A stretch of DNA of 64,000 nt from Euphorbia lathyris. Lineage: Eukaryota; Streptophyta; Magnoliopsida; Malpighiales; Euphorbiaceae. Below are positions 1-11,239 of the stretch, piece after piece. The DNA is taken from the NCBI RefSeq assembly GCF_963576675.1, contig NC_088910.1:30134531-30198530 (forward strand). The letters are read 5' to 3'. The notes under the pieces are model-generated. The model had not been told where the DNA came from. It did not search any database and was given only the letters and a program-made list of their open reading frames with translations. How positions within the stretch are numbered: position 1 is the first letter of the stretch; each line of letters starts with the position of its first letter. The translations under genes and the position numbers were made by a program.

Positions 1-488
1 GGTACAGAAAACCACTCACCCCGATGTAAAGGTAAAATACTACTTCTAGTTAACAAATGAGCAACAGAGTTTGCAGAGCGACAGACAAAACGAATAGAGC
101 AATTAGAAGACTCGTTCAAAGAAAAATGACAATCATTGGCTAAGGCGTTAAAAGGAGATGAAACCTCTAACGGACGGGCCATAGACTGAACCACGATCAA
201 AGAATCTGATTCAATGATTACATCCTTCCATCCGCGGTCTTTGATCCAACTAAGAGCTTCACGGACCGACAGCGCTTCAATGAACGATGCATCTTGATAA
301 TTCTGCAAGGATCCATTTTTAGCCGCAACAAAACGGCCCAACTCATCCCGAACAATACAATCAAACCCAGCCACATTCTCGTCTGCAAATGACGCACCAT
401 CCACATTCAATTTTAGGAAACCAATTGGAGAACGCTGCCACACCGTCAGGCTTGGCACAGTCGGACTGCCAGAAGGAGAAACAGTTAA
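1..488 (-). pseudogene. LINE-type RNase H domain fragment (cut by window edge)
   Basis: One minus-strand frame is open from about 488 down to base 1, after an in-frame TAG at 489-491. It reads as the plant RVT_3 RNase H-like domain found at the C-terminus of L1-type ORF2 proteins. Visible landmarks in order are FLKLNVDGA (first Asp), FIEALSVREAL (Glu), VIIESDSLIVVQSM (second Asp) and RFVCRSANSVAHLLTR, the degenerate C-terminal motif. The same domain with the same motif order ends the LINE at 19336-25115. No reverse transcriptase lies upstream, so it is probably a LINE remnant; an exon of a stand-alone RNase H-like host gene is also possible. The C-terminus lies outside the window. Confidence 0.7.
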
Positions 489-546
489 CTAACACAAGTT
501 TACAAGCATTTTCTTTTTTCAAGATGTTACTATACTTCTTAAAGAA

Positions 547-767
547 TGTGTAAAAACTTAACTTTATTCACAAATTATAAGAGAAATATATATACACCAC
601 AATATTTGGGGTTATATTGAAACGCTAATTACAATACAAGACTAATTACATAAACCTTCCTTTACATGAATCATACTTTATATCAACCTACCATATATAT
701 ATATATACAAACCTTCCTTTACAAGAATCTTACCATATATCTACCTACCATATATACATCTCTATCA
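547..767 (-). repeat. 3' LTR of Copia relic L
   Basis: The segment starts TGTGTAAAAA and ends CTATCA on the plus strand. On its right is a pyrimidine run (CTCTCCCTCAAATTGAG) that reads on the minus strand as a purine-rich polypurine tract just after the Copia pol C-terminus. This is the expected order pol, PPT, 3' LTR for a minus-strand element. It is AT-rich with internal TATATA stretches and near-repeats of the type ACCTTCCTTTACA. The outer boundary (547) is inferred from the TG dinucleotide only; no partner LTR is in the window. Confidence 0.55.
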
Positions 768-1215
768 CTCTCCCTCAAATTGAGAAGGGACACAACAAAT
801 GTTCAACTTGTTTCGAAACTGCTAAAAAATTTAAATAGAGGCTTGGTAAGAATGTCACCAACTTGATCGGAAGTAGGTACAAAACATACACATAAAAGAC
901 CCTTACAAACCCGATACCTGGCAAAGAACAATTCCACCTCTATGTGTTTGCTTCATTGATGAAAGATAGGATTAACTGTAAGGTGTGTGACAGATAAATT
1001 ATCAGAAAGTAATGTGGATGTCTAGGGAGAGAAAAATCAATTTTACTGAGAAATATATTTGAAACACCCATTTTATGGTGCCCTAGTAGTTAATGCACGG
1101 TAATCGGTCTCTATGGATGATTGAGCTATAGACCTCTATTTCTTAGAAGTCCATGAAATTAGAGTGCATCCCACATAGATGCACGACTCATTATGGATTT
1201 TCCTATGATATAAAC
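768..1215 (-). pseudogene. Copia RNase H remnant, distal half (element L)
   Basis: Minus-strand frames, with stops and shifts, read as the end of a Ty1/Copia polyprotein: TLISWTSKK, then RSIAQSSIE.DYRALTT, then a part with LSVTHLTVNPIFH, then KHIEVELFFARYRV and VPTSDQVGDILTKPL. These are the standard Copia RNase H motifs. The preceding part of the same domain is found at 14222-14440, separated by element A. The frame has several nonsense codons and shifts, so it is inactive. Confidence 0.75.
1211..1215. repeat. Target-site duplication of Copia A (left)
   Basis: TAAAC is found here and again at 14222-14226, immediately outside the two LTR ends of element A. Joining the outer sequence across it restores a continuous Copia RNase H reading (element L). 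Confidence 0.85.
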
Positions 1216-1668
1216 TGTTAAAATAGAGGGATTAAAATTGTAATTAATAAGGACTGACTTTGTAAATTATGAGGACTGGATATAATTTGCGGAATTTTTT
1301 TTATGGAATATAATGGTATATAACACTCTCCTTTTATTTCTTTATATTACTCACCAACACACACCAAAAAAATTTTTACAATGAGAAAAATAACCAGCTC
1401 TAATTTATAGAGCATTATTACATATACTCTACACCATTTAAACCATACAATTGGATATGTATAAAACTTCCACGTCTTCACATCTCACTTTCACAAAACT
1501 AGTCAATTCTCATAACTAGTCAATTGACATAGGACTTATTTTTATTATTTGATATGCCATTGTGATTGTTGTTGTATCAACAACAAATCATCAAAAGTCA
1601 CCCACATGATCTCTGCTTTCATATTGATTTAATTTTTTTAATATAAAATTATGTTTATTATTTTAACA
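1216..1668 (-). repeat. 3' LTR of Copia A
   Basis: It aligns base for base with 13763-14221 apart from scattered substitutions and small length changes in T runs. On the minus strand it begins TGTTAAAATAATAAAC and ends in CA. The polypurine tract (minus AAATTTAAAGGGGCA, plus 1669-1683) lies just upstream of it. It contains an inverted CTAGTCAATT / CAACTAGTC-type repeat near 1499-1526. Confidence 0.85.
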
Positions 1669-1681
1669 TGCCCCTTTAAAT

Positions 1682-2425
1682 TTAATTTTTCGTAGCTCCC
1701 AGTTCAGTTCTTAATTGACTAAACGCATCATATTTTAACGGCTTTGTGAAAATATCTGCAATCTGATCTCGTGTCTTCACGTACTTCAGTGTCACCTCCT
1801 TTTGCTCAATACACACCCGAATAAAATGATACCTCGTGTCAATGTGCTTACTCCGATCATGAAACAGTGGATTTTTTACTAATGCCAATGCAGACTTATT
1901 ATCGATAAAAATCTTCGTCGGATCATTTTGAGTCATCTGAAATTCTTCTAGCAATTTTCGAAGCCAAATCGCATGACACACACATGAGGTTGCAGCAACA
2001 TATTCAACTTCACATGTTGACAACGTCACAATCGGTTGTTTTTTTTAACTCCATGTGAATGTCGTGTCACCGAGAAAAAATACAAAACCAGTTGTACTCT
2101 TTCGATCATCTTTGTCACCGGCCCAATCACTATCACAGAATCCAACTAATTTGAAATTATCAGTTTTTGAATAAAATAATCCCAAATTAGTTGTACCTTT
2201 CACGTAACGGAGAATTGTTTTGGCTGCGTTTCAATGTGACACCGTTGGGGCTTCCATGTATCGACTTATTAAGCCGACTGCATAGAGAATATCCGGTCTC
2301 GTACATGTCAAGTATCTGAGACTTCCAACCAAGCTTCGGAATAATGTCGGGTTGACTATGTCCCCACCTTCATCTTTTATCAACTTGATTCCACATTCGA
2401 CTGGCGTGCTGACGGAATTACAATT
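1682..2425 (-). pseudogene. Copia A: RNase H and end of RT (distal half)
   Basis: Two minus-strand blocks read as Copia. The block at 2231-2425 has the RT tail NSVSTPVECGIKL, SLVGSLRYLTCTRPDI and the YAVGLISRYM motif. The block at 1682-2029 has the RNase H motifs STCEVEYVAA, DNKSALALVKNPLFHDRSKH and QIADIFTKPL. The region between them (about 2030-2230) is also Copia (a degenerate SDWAG.KDDRKSTTG-like stretch) but carries a stop near 2048 and frame damage. The upstream half is at 12583-13640, and the motif KFKMENC there joins directly to NSVSTPVE here once element B is removed. Confidence 0.85.
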
Positions 2426-3755
2426 TGTTGGTCCCTTATAACGTAACAAGTTAGTTCCAAGGGGGGGATAGGAACTATTTAAAAATTAAGTACGTTAAGG
2501 CTGACTTCTTTTTCTTTGACAAAGGATTACACAGCGTGCTGAGTAAATCAGACACTAGCTTAGTCAACTGGTGACTAAGTCAGCTTCTTTCGTTGAGTCA
2601 GGAGATAGCACTTTGAGTATATTCCTAAACTCAGACACTCAATACACACAACTCAGCTTGACCTCTTTACTTGGTCGGTTTTGATTAAGCAAGCAATATA
2701 TATATTAAGGAGTTTAAGGTTAGAAAGATGTTACTCAGCAGATTTATCCAGGTTCGGCCTCTGAGCCTACGTCCTGTCCCCGAAACACGTTCCGAGCTTT
2801 CGAATTCTCTACTGAGCTTTTTAACGGTAGAGCATCAAACCTTTTACAACTTAGAAGCTGAGTATAACAAGAGTACCTTCCTCTATACCTCTACTCACGC
2901 TGAGTACTATAACCGAGTACTCAGCCTCTCCTTTCTAATCTCTAGAAATGATAAAGATTTGTTCTAAACAACAATTGCTAAGACACTTTAGATGATTGAA
3001 TAATCACTCTAGACTTTTACACGAAAGATATGAAATTTGGTGTAAGAATTTGCTTTGCTTTTTCTTGCAGAACTTTGAGTAGAATTTTGGTCAGCGTAAT
3101 GGCTTGATCAAGTTCTGTGTAGAATGAAGCAACTGAAGGGCTCTATTTATAGAGACGTCTGAGACATCGGTCATTTCGAATTTCGAAATAACCGTTGGAG
3201 GGAAAGGCTTCCTGTCGTTGTCACTCAGTCTTGCTCAGAGCTCTCGGCCAATCAGATTTGAGTATCTTTTGTCCTCGGTCAGTGTTGAGCAGCTTTTAGT
3301 CAGCTCGGCAGAATGTCTCTCCATTTATGGTAAGGTCAACTAGACATCGTGCTGTGTCTTCTGAACTTTACCCAAAGTGGAAACACTTTGTCTGGAAGTT
3401 GTTCTTGCTCAGCTGCTGTCTTGTACTCTTTGTCGATTCAACCCAGCAGCTTCGTTACGAAGTTGTTCAACGAAGGTCTTCTCGATCCTTCTTCCGCTGA
3501 GCTGCGATTTGTACATAACGACAGCATTTTGACATACGCGGGCCGAGTTGCCTTGATCTGTTTGACTTGGGCTTTGACTTCCGTATTGGGCTTTGGGCCT
3601 CTTAATCTTTATGTCTTATAAACAATTTAACTCAACATTGAACAAACACATTAGTGTAATAAATCAAAGCATTTAAACTTAGTGTGTTTAGAATATATTT
3701 AATTTTACTTAAATAATTTTGTCAAATCAAAATCATGTGGAAAGGTGTTTCAACA
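2426..3755 (-). repeat. 3' LTR of element B
   Basis: 1330 bp, TGTTGG...TTTCAACA on the plus strand. It has a TATA box (TATTTATA on plus, 3144-3151) and a near-perfect 25-bp palindrome at 3169-3193, just upstream of it in element orientation. Relative to the other LTR it lacks a 12-bp stretch near 2895. Short frames inside it, such as 2728-2967 and 3349-3621, are not genes. Confidence 0.93.
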
Positions 3756-3757
3756 AA

Positions 3758-3853
3758 CTCCCCCATTTTGATGTTGGAAAAACTATTCAGCGAGGAACTC
3801 AGTGTTGAGCTCCCCCATGATAGTTGACCTATTATTACTTAGAAAACTCCCCC
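3758..3853 (-). promoter_or_regulatory. Triple polypurine motif upstream of 3' LTR (element B)
   Basis: CTCCCCC occurs at 3758-3764, 3810-3816 and 3847-3853, reading GGGGGAG on the element strand. The copy next to the LTR is the true PPT used for plus-strand priming; the other two are repeats of it. Element C has the same trio in the same order (41664, 41699, 41750). Repeated PPT motifs are a published hallmark of Sireviruses. Confidence 0.8.
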
Positions 3854-4260
3854 GTCAGGGTTGAGCTACTGACTTAGTTTTAACTCTAAACATTTTAAGG
3901 TTTAATCGAGTAAGTCTAAGGTCAGTTTTCAGATATAGGTCAGCTCATGGAACATATTCTATTTTACTCAGTATTAAGCGGAAGGTGTAACATTCAGAGA
4001 GCACTGAGTAAACATTTTGTTCAATGGGTTTTATGAGACAGTGTTTTATAAACATACAAGACAATGTCAAACATATTATCAGCATTGGGTTGAAGATACA
4101 TAATGACATAATACTCAACATCATATGAAATAACTCAAGTTAGGATAAAAGATGCAAGTATTGTATTAAAGTAAAGTAGTCAGCATACATAGCAAAAGAT
4201 GAGCATAAAAGAACATAGAGACTACAGACTAAGTCATTAAGAAACTGAGCTAGCCTATTT

Positions 4261-5884
4261 CTACTTCTTTTTCTTTTGCTTAGACTGACTGCTTCTAGAA
4301 GCCTCCTGCTGAGTTCTAGCTTGTTCTTTCTCCCCCGTTTTGTCAGCATCGGGAGGAGCAGGAATTATAAAAGAGTCGGTTAAGACAGCGGCGGTTAGCA
4401 CGGCGGACAGCTCCTTAAGTTTGTCGGCACTTTCATTAATGCCGTCAAAGACAATAATGCCTTCATTCAAGACCTCTTTGGGTATGCCGAGTTCAACGGC
4501 GCTGAGCAGGCTCAGTATGTAAGCTTGAGACTTACCTACCCAAGTAATTGAATCTGTCAGTGCAGCAAAAACTTGATGAAAGGTCTTCAGCAAGGCTGAG
4601 TCATAATATTGGTGCTGGATATTGTTATGACGCACATGGGTGAAGATCCTTTGGGAGTTGACCAAGATCTCATTTTGCTTCATTTGGTCAGTGTCCATCT
4701 CTTGCTTATTCAAGTTCAGCAGACGAACTGCTTCGCTGATTTGCTCCACCGAGCATTGAGAGTAGGAAGCCAGTTGATGGTTGGTCTTGGTTTGCTCAGT
4801 GTGAAGCTGGGCAAAGAGCATCTTAACTTTATCAGAAGTTGCATACTGAGTGTTCGCAGCTGACAAGGTCTGGAATTGGCCTTGAAGGGTGTTTAGATGT
4901 TGAACCGTTGTCAGTTGGAGTTCAGCCAGCTTTGATATTGAGTCCTGTCTGGGCTGATGTGATTGAATTGTGATCATATCACTTAGCAAATCCTTCAATC
5001 CCTTAATTTTATTTAGAAGCAGAGTGACTTGGGACAGCTGAGCTGATGTAGTATTAGTAGACCCAGCAGAAGGTTCAGCATGTTGATGAAAATCCTTGAT
5101 CAATGACTGCACCGAGTTGATCAATTTTCTACCAGACTCGGTGGCATGCAGATAGTTGAGTTGTTCTTCATCATGTTGCCTAGTTTCCTCAGTTTGACTA
5201 ATTGGTGGAGGAGGCGGAGTTATGGCATGGTCAGTGACTGGAAGAGGGTTATCAATCTGTACTTGATGTTCTGGAAGAGAAGATTGATCGGCAGTAGTGA
5301 TGGTCGGTGAAGTAGTAATCCTAATGCTGTCAGTGCTGACTGGGGCAGGAATGTTCTGAGTCAGCACAGTGCTTGGTGCAACAGCATTAACGAGAACTTG
5401 CTCGATTTGGCTTGTTGAGCTTTGTTCCCTCATTCTTCAATTTCAGCAAATTGGCAAGGTAGGTATGGTTAATAAAGATTGTCTTCTCCTTTACCACGGT
5501 TACCAGATAGTCCTGGTTGTCGTCAGCAACTCGTAAGTTGTGGTAGAATTCCCTTACTAGGTCAGGGTAAGTAGGATCTCTAATGGAGAACAGCTCGGTC
5601 CAGCCATTCTTTGATATCCATTCACAGAATGGTTGCTCGGTTGTTACGAAGGCCTCAGAGAACCATCGAGAGAAGTTTATCTTGCATTCTCTTACATCTG
5701 CGAAAACCTTGGTGTAGGTTCTAACCTTGGTCGGTTTTCCTTTAGAGGAGGTAGCTTGACCAGTTTTGCCTTTGCTTGGTGTAGTGGCCTTAGTCATTTC
5801 AGGCGAAGTAGTTTTCCCGGATGGTTCATCGGAACTGGTCTTAGGGTGACCGGCACCGGAGATGTTAACGGAAACCTTAGTCAT
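4261..5884 (-). pseudogene. Env-like extra frame of element B (deleted and frameshifted)
   Basis: Located between pol and the 3' LTR in pol orientation, the Sirevirus env-like position. The N-terminal part (5387-5884, ATG at 5884) has a Lys/Thr/Ser-rich leader, then PFCEWISKNGW and LVREFYHNLRV. This matches the plant transposon-protein domain also seen in element C (PFCEWIKNNEW, IVREFYSNLHV). After about 150 residues it runs out of frame. A second frame (4261-5433) supplies a long Gln/Thr/Ser-rich, coiled-coil-like C-terminal part ending in a basic tail (SKQKKKK). Compared with C, about 200 residues of the middle domain are missing. The role of these proteins is unknown; resemblance to viral Env is positional only. 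Confidence 0.75.
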
Positions 5885-6354
5885 AGTTTCAGAGAAAGAC
5901 TTGGAAGTTTTGAGAATTTTAGAGAGAGAATGCTAATACCAGAGAATTTGGTAAGTGTAAAGAGATAACAATGGGGATTTGCTCATTATTTATAGCGGTG
6001 AAAAGTGGATCTTATCGAATCCATGTGTCAGTTTTGCCTTGGGATTGTGAACCGACAATAATCCTGGCTTTTATGACACATTCGGCTCATACGTCATCCT
6101 AGGTGGCTATTCGCGTGCTCTAGCATTAAATGCAACGGATCTTATACTCAGCGTTTAGAATACTAAACGTTTTATATTCTGAGTGGTCAGTTTTATACAT
6201 ACGGATGATTTCTCAGTTTGAGATAACTACTCGGTGCCAATGTTTGCTCAGTATGTGATATTCATTCATTTAACATTAAACACTCAGCATACATTTATTC
6301 ACTCAGCAAACAATAGATCATTCAGCATGTTAATTCACTCAGCATGAGTCTATA

Positions 6355-9300
6355 TTAAGAGCTGGAATTTGTGAAGATATCCGCAAGCTGCTCATCCGTT
6401 GGGACGTAGGTCAACTTTATCTCTCCCTTGAGTACATGGTCTCTAATGAAGTGATGTCTTATGCTGACATGCTTCATCCTGCTGTGTTGAATTGGGTTCT
6501 TGGATAGATCAATTGCACTTTTGTTGTCACATTTGACCTCAATTGTCTTTGTTTGAACACCATAGTCTTCAAGCTGTTGCTTAATCCATAGGACTTGAGC
6601 AACACAGTGTCCAGCAGCAATGTACTCAGCTTCAGTGGTAGATAAGGCTACTGACGCCTGCTTCTTGCTGAACCAGGATACAAGACAGCTTCCTAAGAAA
6701 TGACATCCTCCAGAGGTGCTTTTTCATTTTAGCTTGTCTCGACCATAGTCAGCGTCAGTGTATCCAACGAGTGTAAAGCCATGAGTGTTGGGATACCATA
6801 AACCTGCGTTCACTGAGCTTTGCAAATATCTAAGGATTCTTTTTACAGCTATGTAATGAGATTCTTTAGGGTTAGATTGATATCTAGCACAGTAGCATAC
6901 TGAGAACTGAATGTCTGGTCTACTTGCTGTTAAGTAAAGTAGAGAGCCTATCATACCTCGATACAATTTGCTGTCTACCGACTTACCATTCTCGTCAGCG
7001 CAAAGGACAGTGTCAGTGCCCATAGGAGTGGATATTGGCTTGCAATTTTCAAGATCATATTTCTTCAATATCTCCTTGGCATATTTAGCTTGACTGATGA
7101 AGATGCCATTTTTCCCTTGTTTGATTTGAAGTCAAAGGAAGAAGTTGAGTTCTCCCATCATTGATATTTCAAACTCAGTCTGCATTTGCTTGCTAAATTC
7201 CTTGCACATTGACTCATTAGTAGCACCGAAAATAATATCATCAACGTATATTTGAGCCAGCAGAGTATCTTTACCCTTTCTCTTAATGAATAAGGTTGTA
7301 TCAGCTTTGCCCCTGACATAGTTTCTAGTCAGCAGGAAACTGGTCAGCCTCTCATAACAAGCACGTGGTGCTTGCTTGAGGCCGTACAGAGCCTTTTTGA
7401 GTTTATAAACGTGGTTTGGGAATTTAGGATCCTCAAACCCTGGAGGTTGATTAACATAAACTTCCTCGTTTATAACTCCATTAAGGAATGCACTCTTGAC
7501 ATCCATTTGAAACAGTTTAAAGTTCATATAATTTGCATAAGCGCATAAAATTCTAATAGCCTCTAGCCTTGCCACTGGGGCAAAGGTCTCACCGTAGTCA
7601 ATACCTTCTTGCTGACTGTAGCCCTGAGCTACAAGTCTTGCTTTGTTCCTGACTACATTTTCTTGCTCATCCAGCTTGTTGCGGAAGACCCATCTTGTTC
7701 CAATGGTCTTCTGACTCCTTGGATGTGGCACCAATTCCCATACATCGTTTCTTCTGAATTGGTCAAGTTCCTCTTGCATTGCGCTCATCCAGAATTCATC
7801 TTCCTCAGCATCAACGAAGTTCTTAGGTTCCTGAACTGAGACGAAGGCTACATTGCTGAGGTATCTCCTGAGTTGGTTTCTAGTCATCAGGGTATTCTCA
7901 GCGGCATCAAGAATAGCACTCTCTGAGTGTCCTCTTGGAATCCTTATCTCCTTTGGTAGATTTATGTCTTGTGATGTCTGTGTTTCAACAATCTCTGCAG
8001 GTGAAGACTGGTCAGTGAAAACAATATTTGGTTCACTTTTACCTTTGGTCAGCCCTTGAGGGAATGACTCAGCGGCTGTATCTTGATCATCGGGTACTGA
8101 GTGTGGATCATCCTCGGTCAGCGGCAGATATCTTCCTGCAGGGTTAGTTTCGTCGAACTCAACATGTACTGACTCTTCTAAAACTTGAGTTCGTTTATTG
8201 AAAACTCTGTATGCTTTGCTGTTTGTTGAGTAGCATAAAAAGATAGCTTCATCAGCTTTTGAGTCAAACTTAGCTAGGCTATCTTTGGTGTTTAAAATAA
8301 AACATTTACAGCCAAAGGCACGAAAGTATCCAATGTTGGGCTTTCGTCCTTTCCAAAGTTCGTAGGGGGTTTTCTTTAGTATAGGTCTAATAAGAGCCCT
8401 ATTAAGAATATAGCACGCTGTGTTAACAGCTTCTCCCCAAAAGTACTTTGGAAGCCTATGCTCACTCAGCATTGTCCTGGCTATTTCAACCAAGATTCTA
8501 TTCTTCCTTTCAACAACCCCATTTTGTTGAGGTGTCCTAGGAGCAGAAAAATTATGGTCAATGTCGCTGGCTTCACAGAATTTAACAAACTGTTGGTTTT
8601 TGAATTCTCCACCATTATCACTTCGGATGTGAGCCAATTTTAGGTCTTTATCATTTTCAAGTTTTCTAACCAAATTTGAAAATGTCTCAAAGGTTTCATC
8701 CTTCCTACTCAGCAAGATGACCCTAGTGTACTGAGAAAAGTCATCTACAATGACCAAGGAAAATCTTCTTCCACCCAGACTCAGCGGCTGGACTGGACCG
8801 AAGAGATCCAAGTGTAGTAACTCTAACGGACGCTTAGTTGAGACAACATTTTTACTATGAAAAGATTGTTTGGTTTGTTTTCCAGCTTGGCAGGCCTGGC
8901 ATAGTTGATCTTTTTCAAATTTAAGTTCTGGCAGTCCCTCAACCAATTGCTTTCTTGCTAATTTGGCCAGGAGGTCCATGCTTACATGACCAAGTCTCCT
9001 GTGCCATAGCCAGGAATTTTCTTCCTTTGAAACTAAGCATACAGTTTTTGAAAACTTTTTCTCCAAGCTCAGCATGAAGACATTATCAATGCGAGGGGCA
9101 GTTAAAATTAACTCATTAGTTTTACCCTCGAATATTTTACATCTAGTGTCATCAAATATAACTTTTCTCCCATTGTCACATAGCTGAGCTACGTTGAGTA
9201 AGTTATATTTGAGTCCGCTGACTAGGGAGACTGACTCAATAGTAGGATTACCTCCAATGGTTCCTGACCCTAATATCTTACCCTTTTTGTTGTCTCCAAA

Positions 9301-9429
9301 ACTTACACTTCCACCTCGTTTACGCTCGAATGTGATGAACTGAGTTTCATCACCAGTCATATGCCTTGAGCATGCGCTGTCAATATACCACATCTTTGAC
9401 TTCTCGGCACATCTCAGGCTTACCTGCAA
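6355..9429 (-). pseudogene. Pol of element B (protease-integrase-RT-RNase H), two nonsense codons
   Basis: Minus-strand Copia polyprotein, highly similar to the intact copy at 35947-39075. Protease: [13 protein letters not shown]. Integrase: HRRLGHVS and CQACQAGK zinc motif, [45 protein letters not shown] and [10 protein letters not shown]. RNase [11 protein letters not shown] and [12 protein letters not shown]. Breaks: a TGA replaces a Gly codon after GELNFFL (7132-7134), and a second TGA replaces an Arg codon after GRDKL (6724-6726). The end departs from C after QLADIFT, stopping at 6355-6357, so the last ~20 residues are lost. The start codon is TTG, where C has ATG. Confidence 0.92.
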
Positions 9430-9434
9430 TGTAA

Positions 9435-11177
9435 CTAGTTACTTTTAGGTACCCAATTCTTTTTGGGTCCTTGCTTGTTAGGTTCAACAGGTAAAGCATC
9501 ATATTTTATTTTATGGCGGCATACTTGGACAGTATGGCCATTCTTTCCACAGAAGTCACAGCTGACCTTCCATTTAGGATTTCTCACTAACTGGTCAGCA
9601 CCCCAGTGCTGAGCGTGCCAGCACACCTTTGTGGTGTGTCCTTTCTTCCCACAGAAGTCACACTGGACATTCCGCTGGGGATTCCATCTCTGCTGACCAG
9701 TACTTCGGTACTGAGCATTCAGAGGAATATTTCTTTTGTTTGGAACCTTTAGTTGGTTCTGAATGGATGTGACGTCCTTTCTCAGTTTCTTGGAATCTGA
9801 TTGGACCTCAGAGACAAACTTTTGCATAATTCCAAAGGTACTATGCAAATCTGAGTTGTCCTGAAGAAGATATCGAAGGTCACTCAGTTTGACCTCCTCA
9901 ACCTCGTCACATCGCCTGCTGAGTGCTCTAATTTTCTTATTACACTTTTTGACAAGTGTGTAGAGGTCACTCAGGGCATTAACCATTTCATTTCTGAGCT
10001 GGGGAAGTGATATTACCTCATTTGATTGCTCCTCATCGTCAGATGCAATGGAGGGGTCAGCATGCTTAGAGATGCACGGCTCAGCAAGTTCGTCAGCCAT
10101 AAAATAGATTTTTGCTGACTCAGTGGCATCAGCTTCTGATGATGAAGACTCATCACTGTCGCTCCATGTTGCCACCATTGCCTTTTTACCGTTCTTCCTT
10201 TCTTTCCTCAGCGTGGGGCAGCTTGACTTAATATGGTCAGTTTGATGACATTCAAAGCATGTAATGGGCTTTGAGTTGTCCTTCTTGTATTTGCTGTCGC
10301 TGGACTCAACTTTATACTTATCAAACTTTCTGTAGGGCTTCTTAGAATATTTGTCATTCTTTTTGAACAACCTTTTCATCTTCCTGGTGAACATAGCCAT
10401 CTCCTCATCATCTGTTGAGCTCCCATCAGTGGAGTCGGCTTTCATGACAAGAGACTTTTACTTCTTGTCTTCAGACTTTTCCTTCACCTCAAAATTCTTC
10501 ATCGAGATCTCATGGGTCAGCAGTGAGCCGATGAGTTCATCATATTTATAGGTGGTTAAGTCTTGAGCTTCCTCAACAGCAGTCTTCTTTGCTTGCCAGT
10601 TTTTAGGAAGACTCCTAAGAATCTTCTTGACTTGTTCTTCCTCGGTGAAGATCTTCCCAAGTCTCTTGAGCTCGTTGATGATGTTTTTAAACCTTGCATT
10701 CATGTCAGATATTCCTTCATCATCGTTCATTTTGAACAGCTCATATAGTCTCATCTACTGGTTCACCTTGGACTCCTTCACTTTGTTGGTTCCTTCGTAG
10801 GTGACTTCCAGCTTCTTCCAGATCTCTTGCGCCGACTCACAACCTGATATCTTATTATATTCTGCAGCATCAAGCGCACAGTGAAGCATATTTATAGCCG
10901 AAGCGTGATTTTGTAGCTTCTTGAGATCATCCTCTGTCCATTTGGCCTCAGCTTTGACAACTGTTTGGCCAGCCACAACTTCAATAGGAACAAACGGGCC
11001 TTGGACTATTGAAAGTCATGCACTCATGTTTGTTGCCTGAATAAAGTTTTTCATCCTATTCTTCCAGAAGGTGTAGTTAGACCCAAAGAATAGGGGAGGC
11101 CGAGTAATGGATAGCCCCTCAAGTAATATCTGAGTTGTCTGGTTTCCTGGGAGAAACCGAGTGCTGTTTTCAGCCAT
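9435..11177 (-). pseudogene. Gag of element B, three nonsense codons
   Basis: Frame from ATG at 11177 ([13 protein letters not shown]) to the stop at 9435. It has the Copia UBN2-type capsid region, then three CCHC zinc knuckles: CFECHQTDHIKSSC, CDFCGKKGHTTKVC and CDFCGKNGHTVQVC. One frame is interrupted by TGA at 11016-11018 (Trp position in copy C), TAG at 10755-10757 (Gln) and TAA at 10458-10460 (Gln). All three are compatible with C-to-T or G-to-A changes, as expected from cytosine methylation decay. Gag packages element RNA into virus-like particles. Confidence 0.92.
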
Positions 11178-11225
11178 AGTGGGGATCAGCTCAAGGTAGT
11201 TAAACCTTTCACAGTGAGCTTTTAA

Positions 11226-11237
11226 GCTCTGATACCA
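11226..11237 (-). promoter_or_regulatory. Primer-binding site of element B (tRNA-iMet)
   Basis: On the minus strand TGGTATCAGAGC lies two bases inside the 5' LTR end (11240). This is the complement of the 3' end of plant initiator tRNA-Met, the usual Copia primer. Confidence 0.9.
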
Positions 11238-11239
11238 CT

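Noticed and set aside
4140..4522. Short frames near the end of the B env-like region as separate genes
   Set aside because: They overlap the env-like pseudogene or non-coding PPT region and lack any motif.
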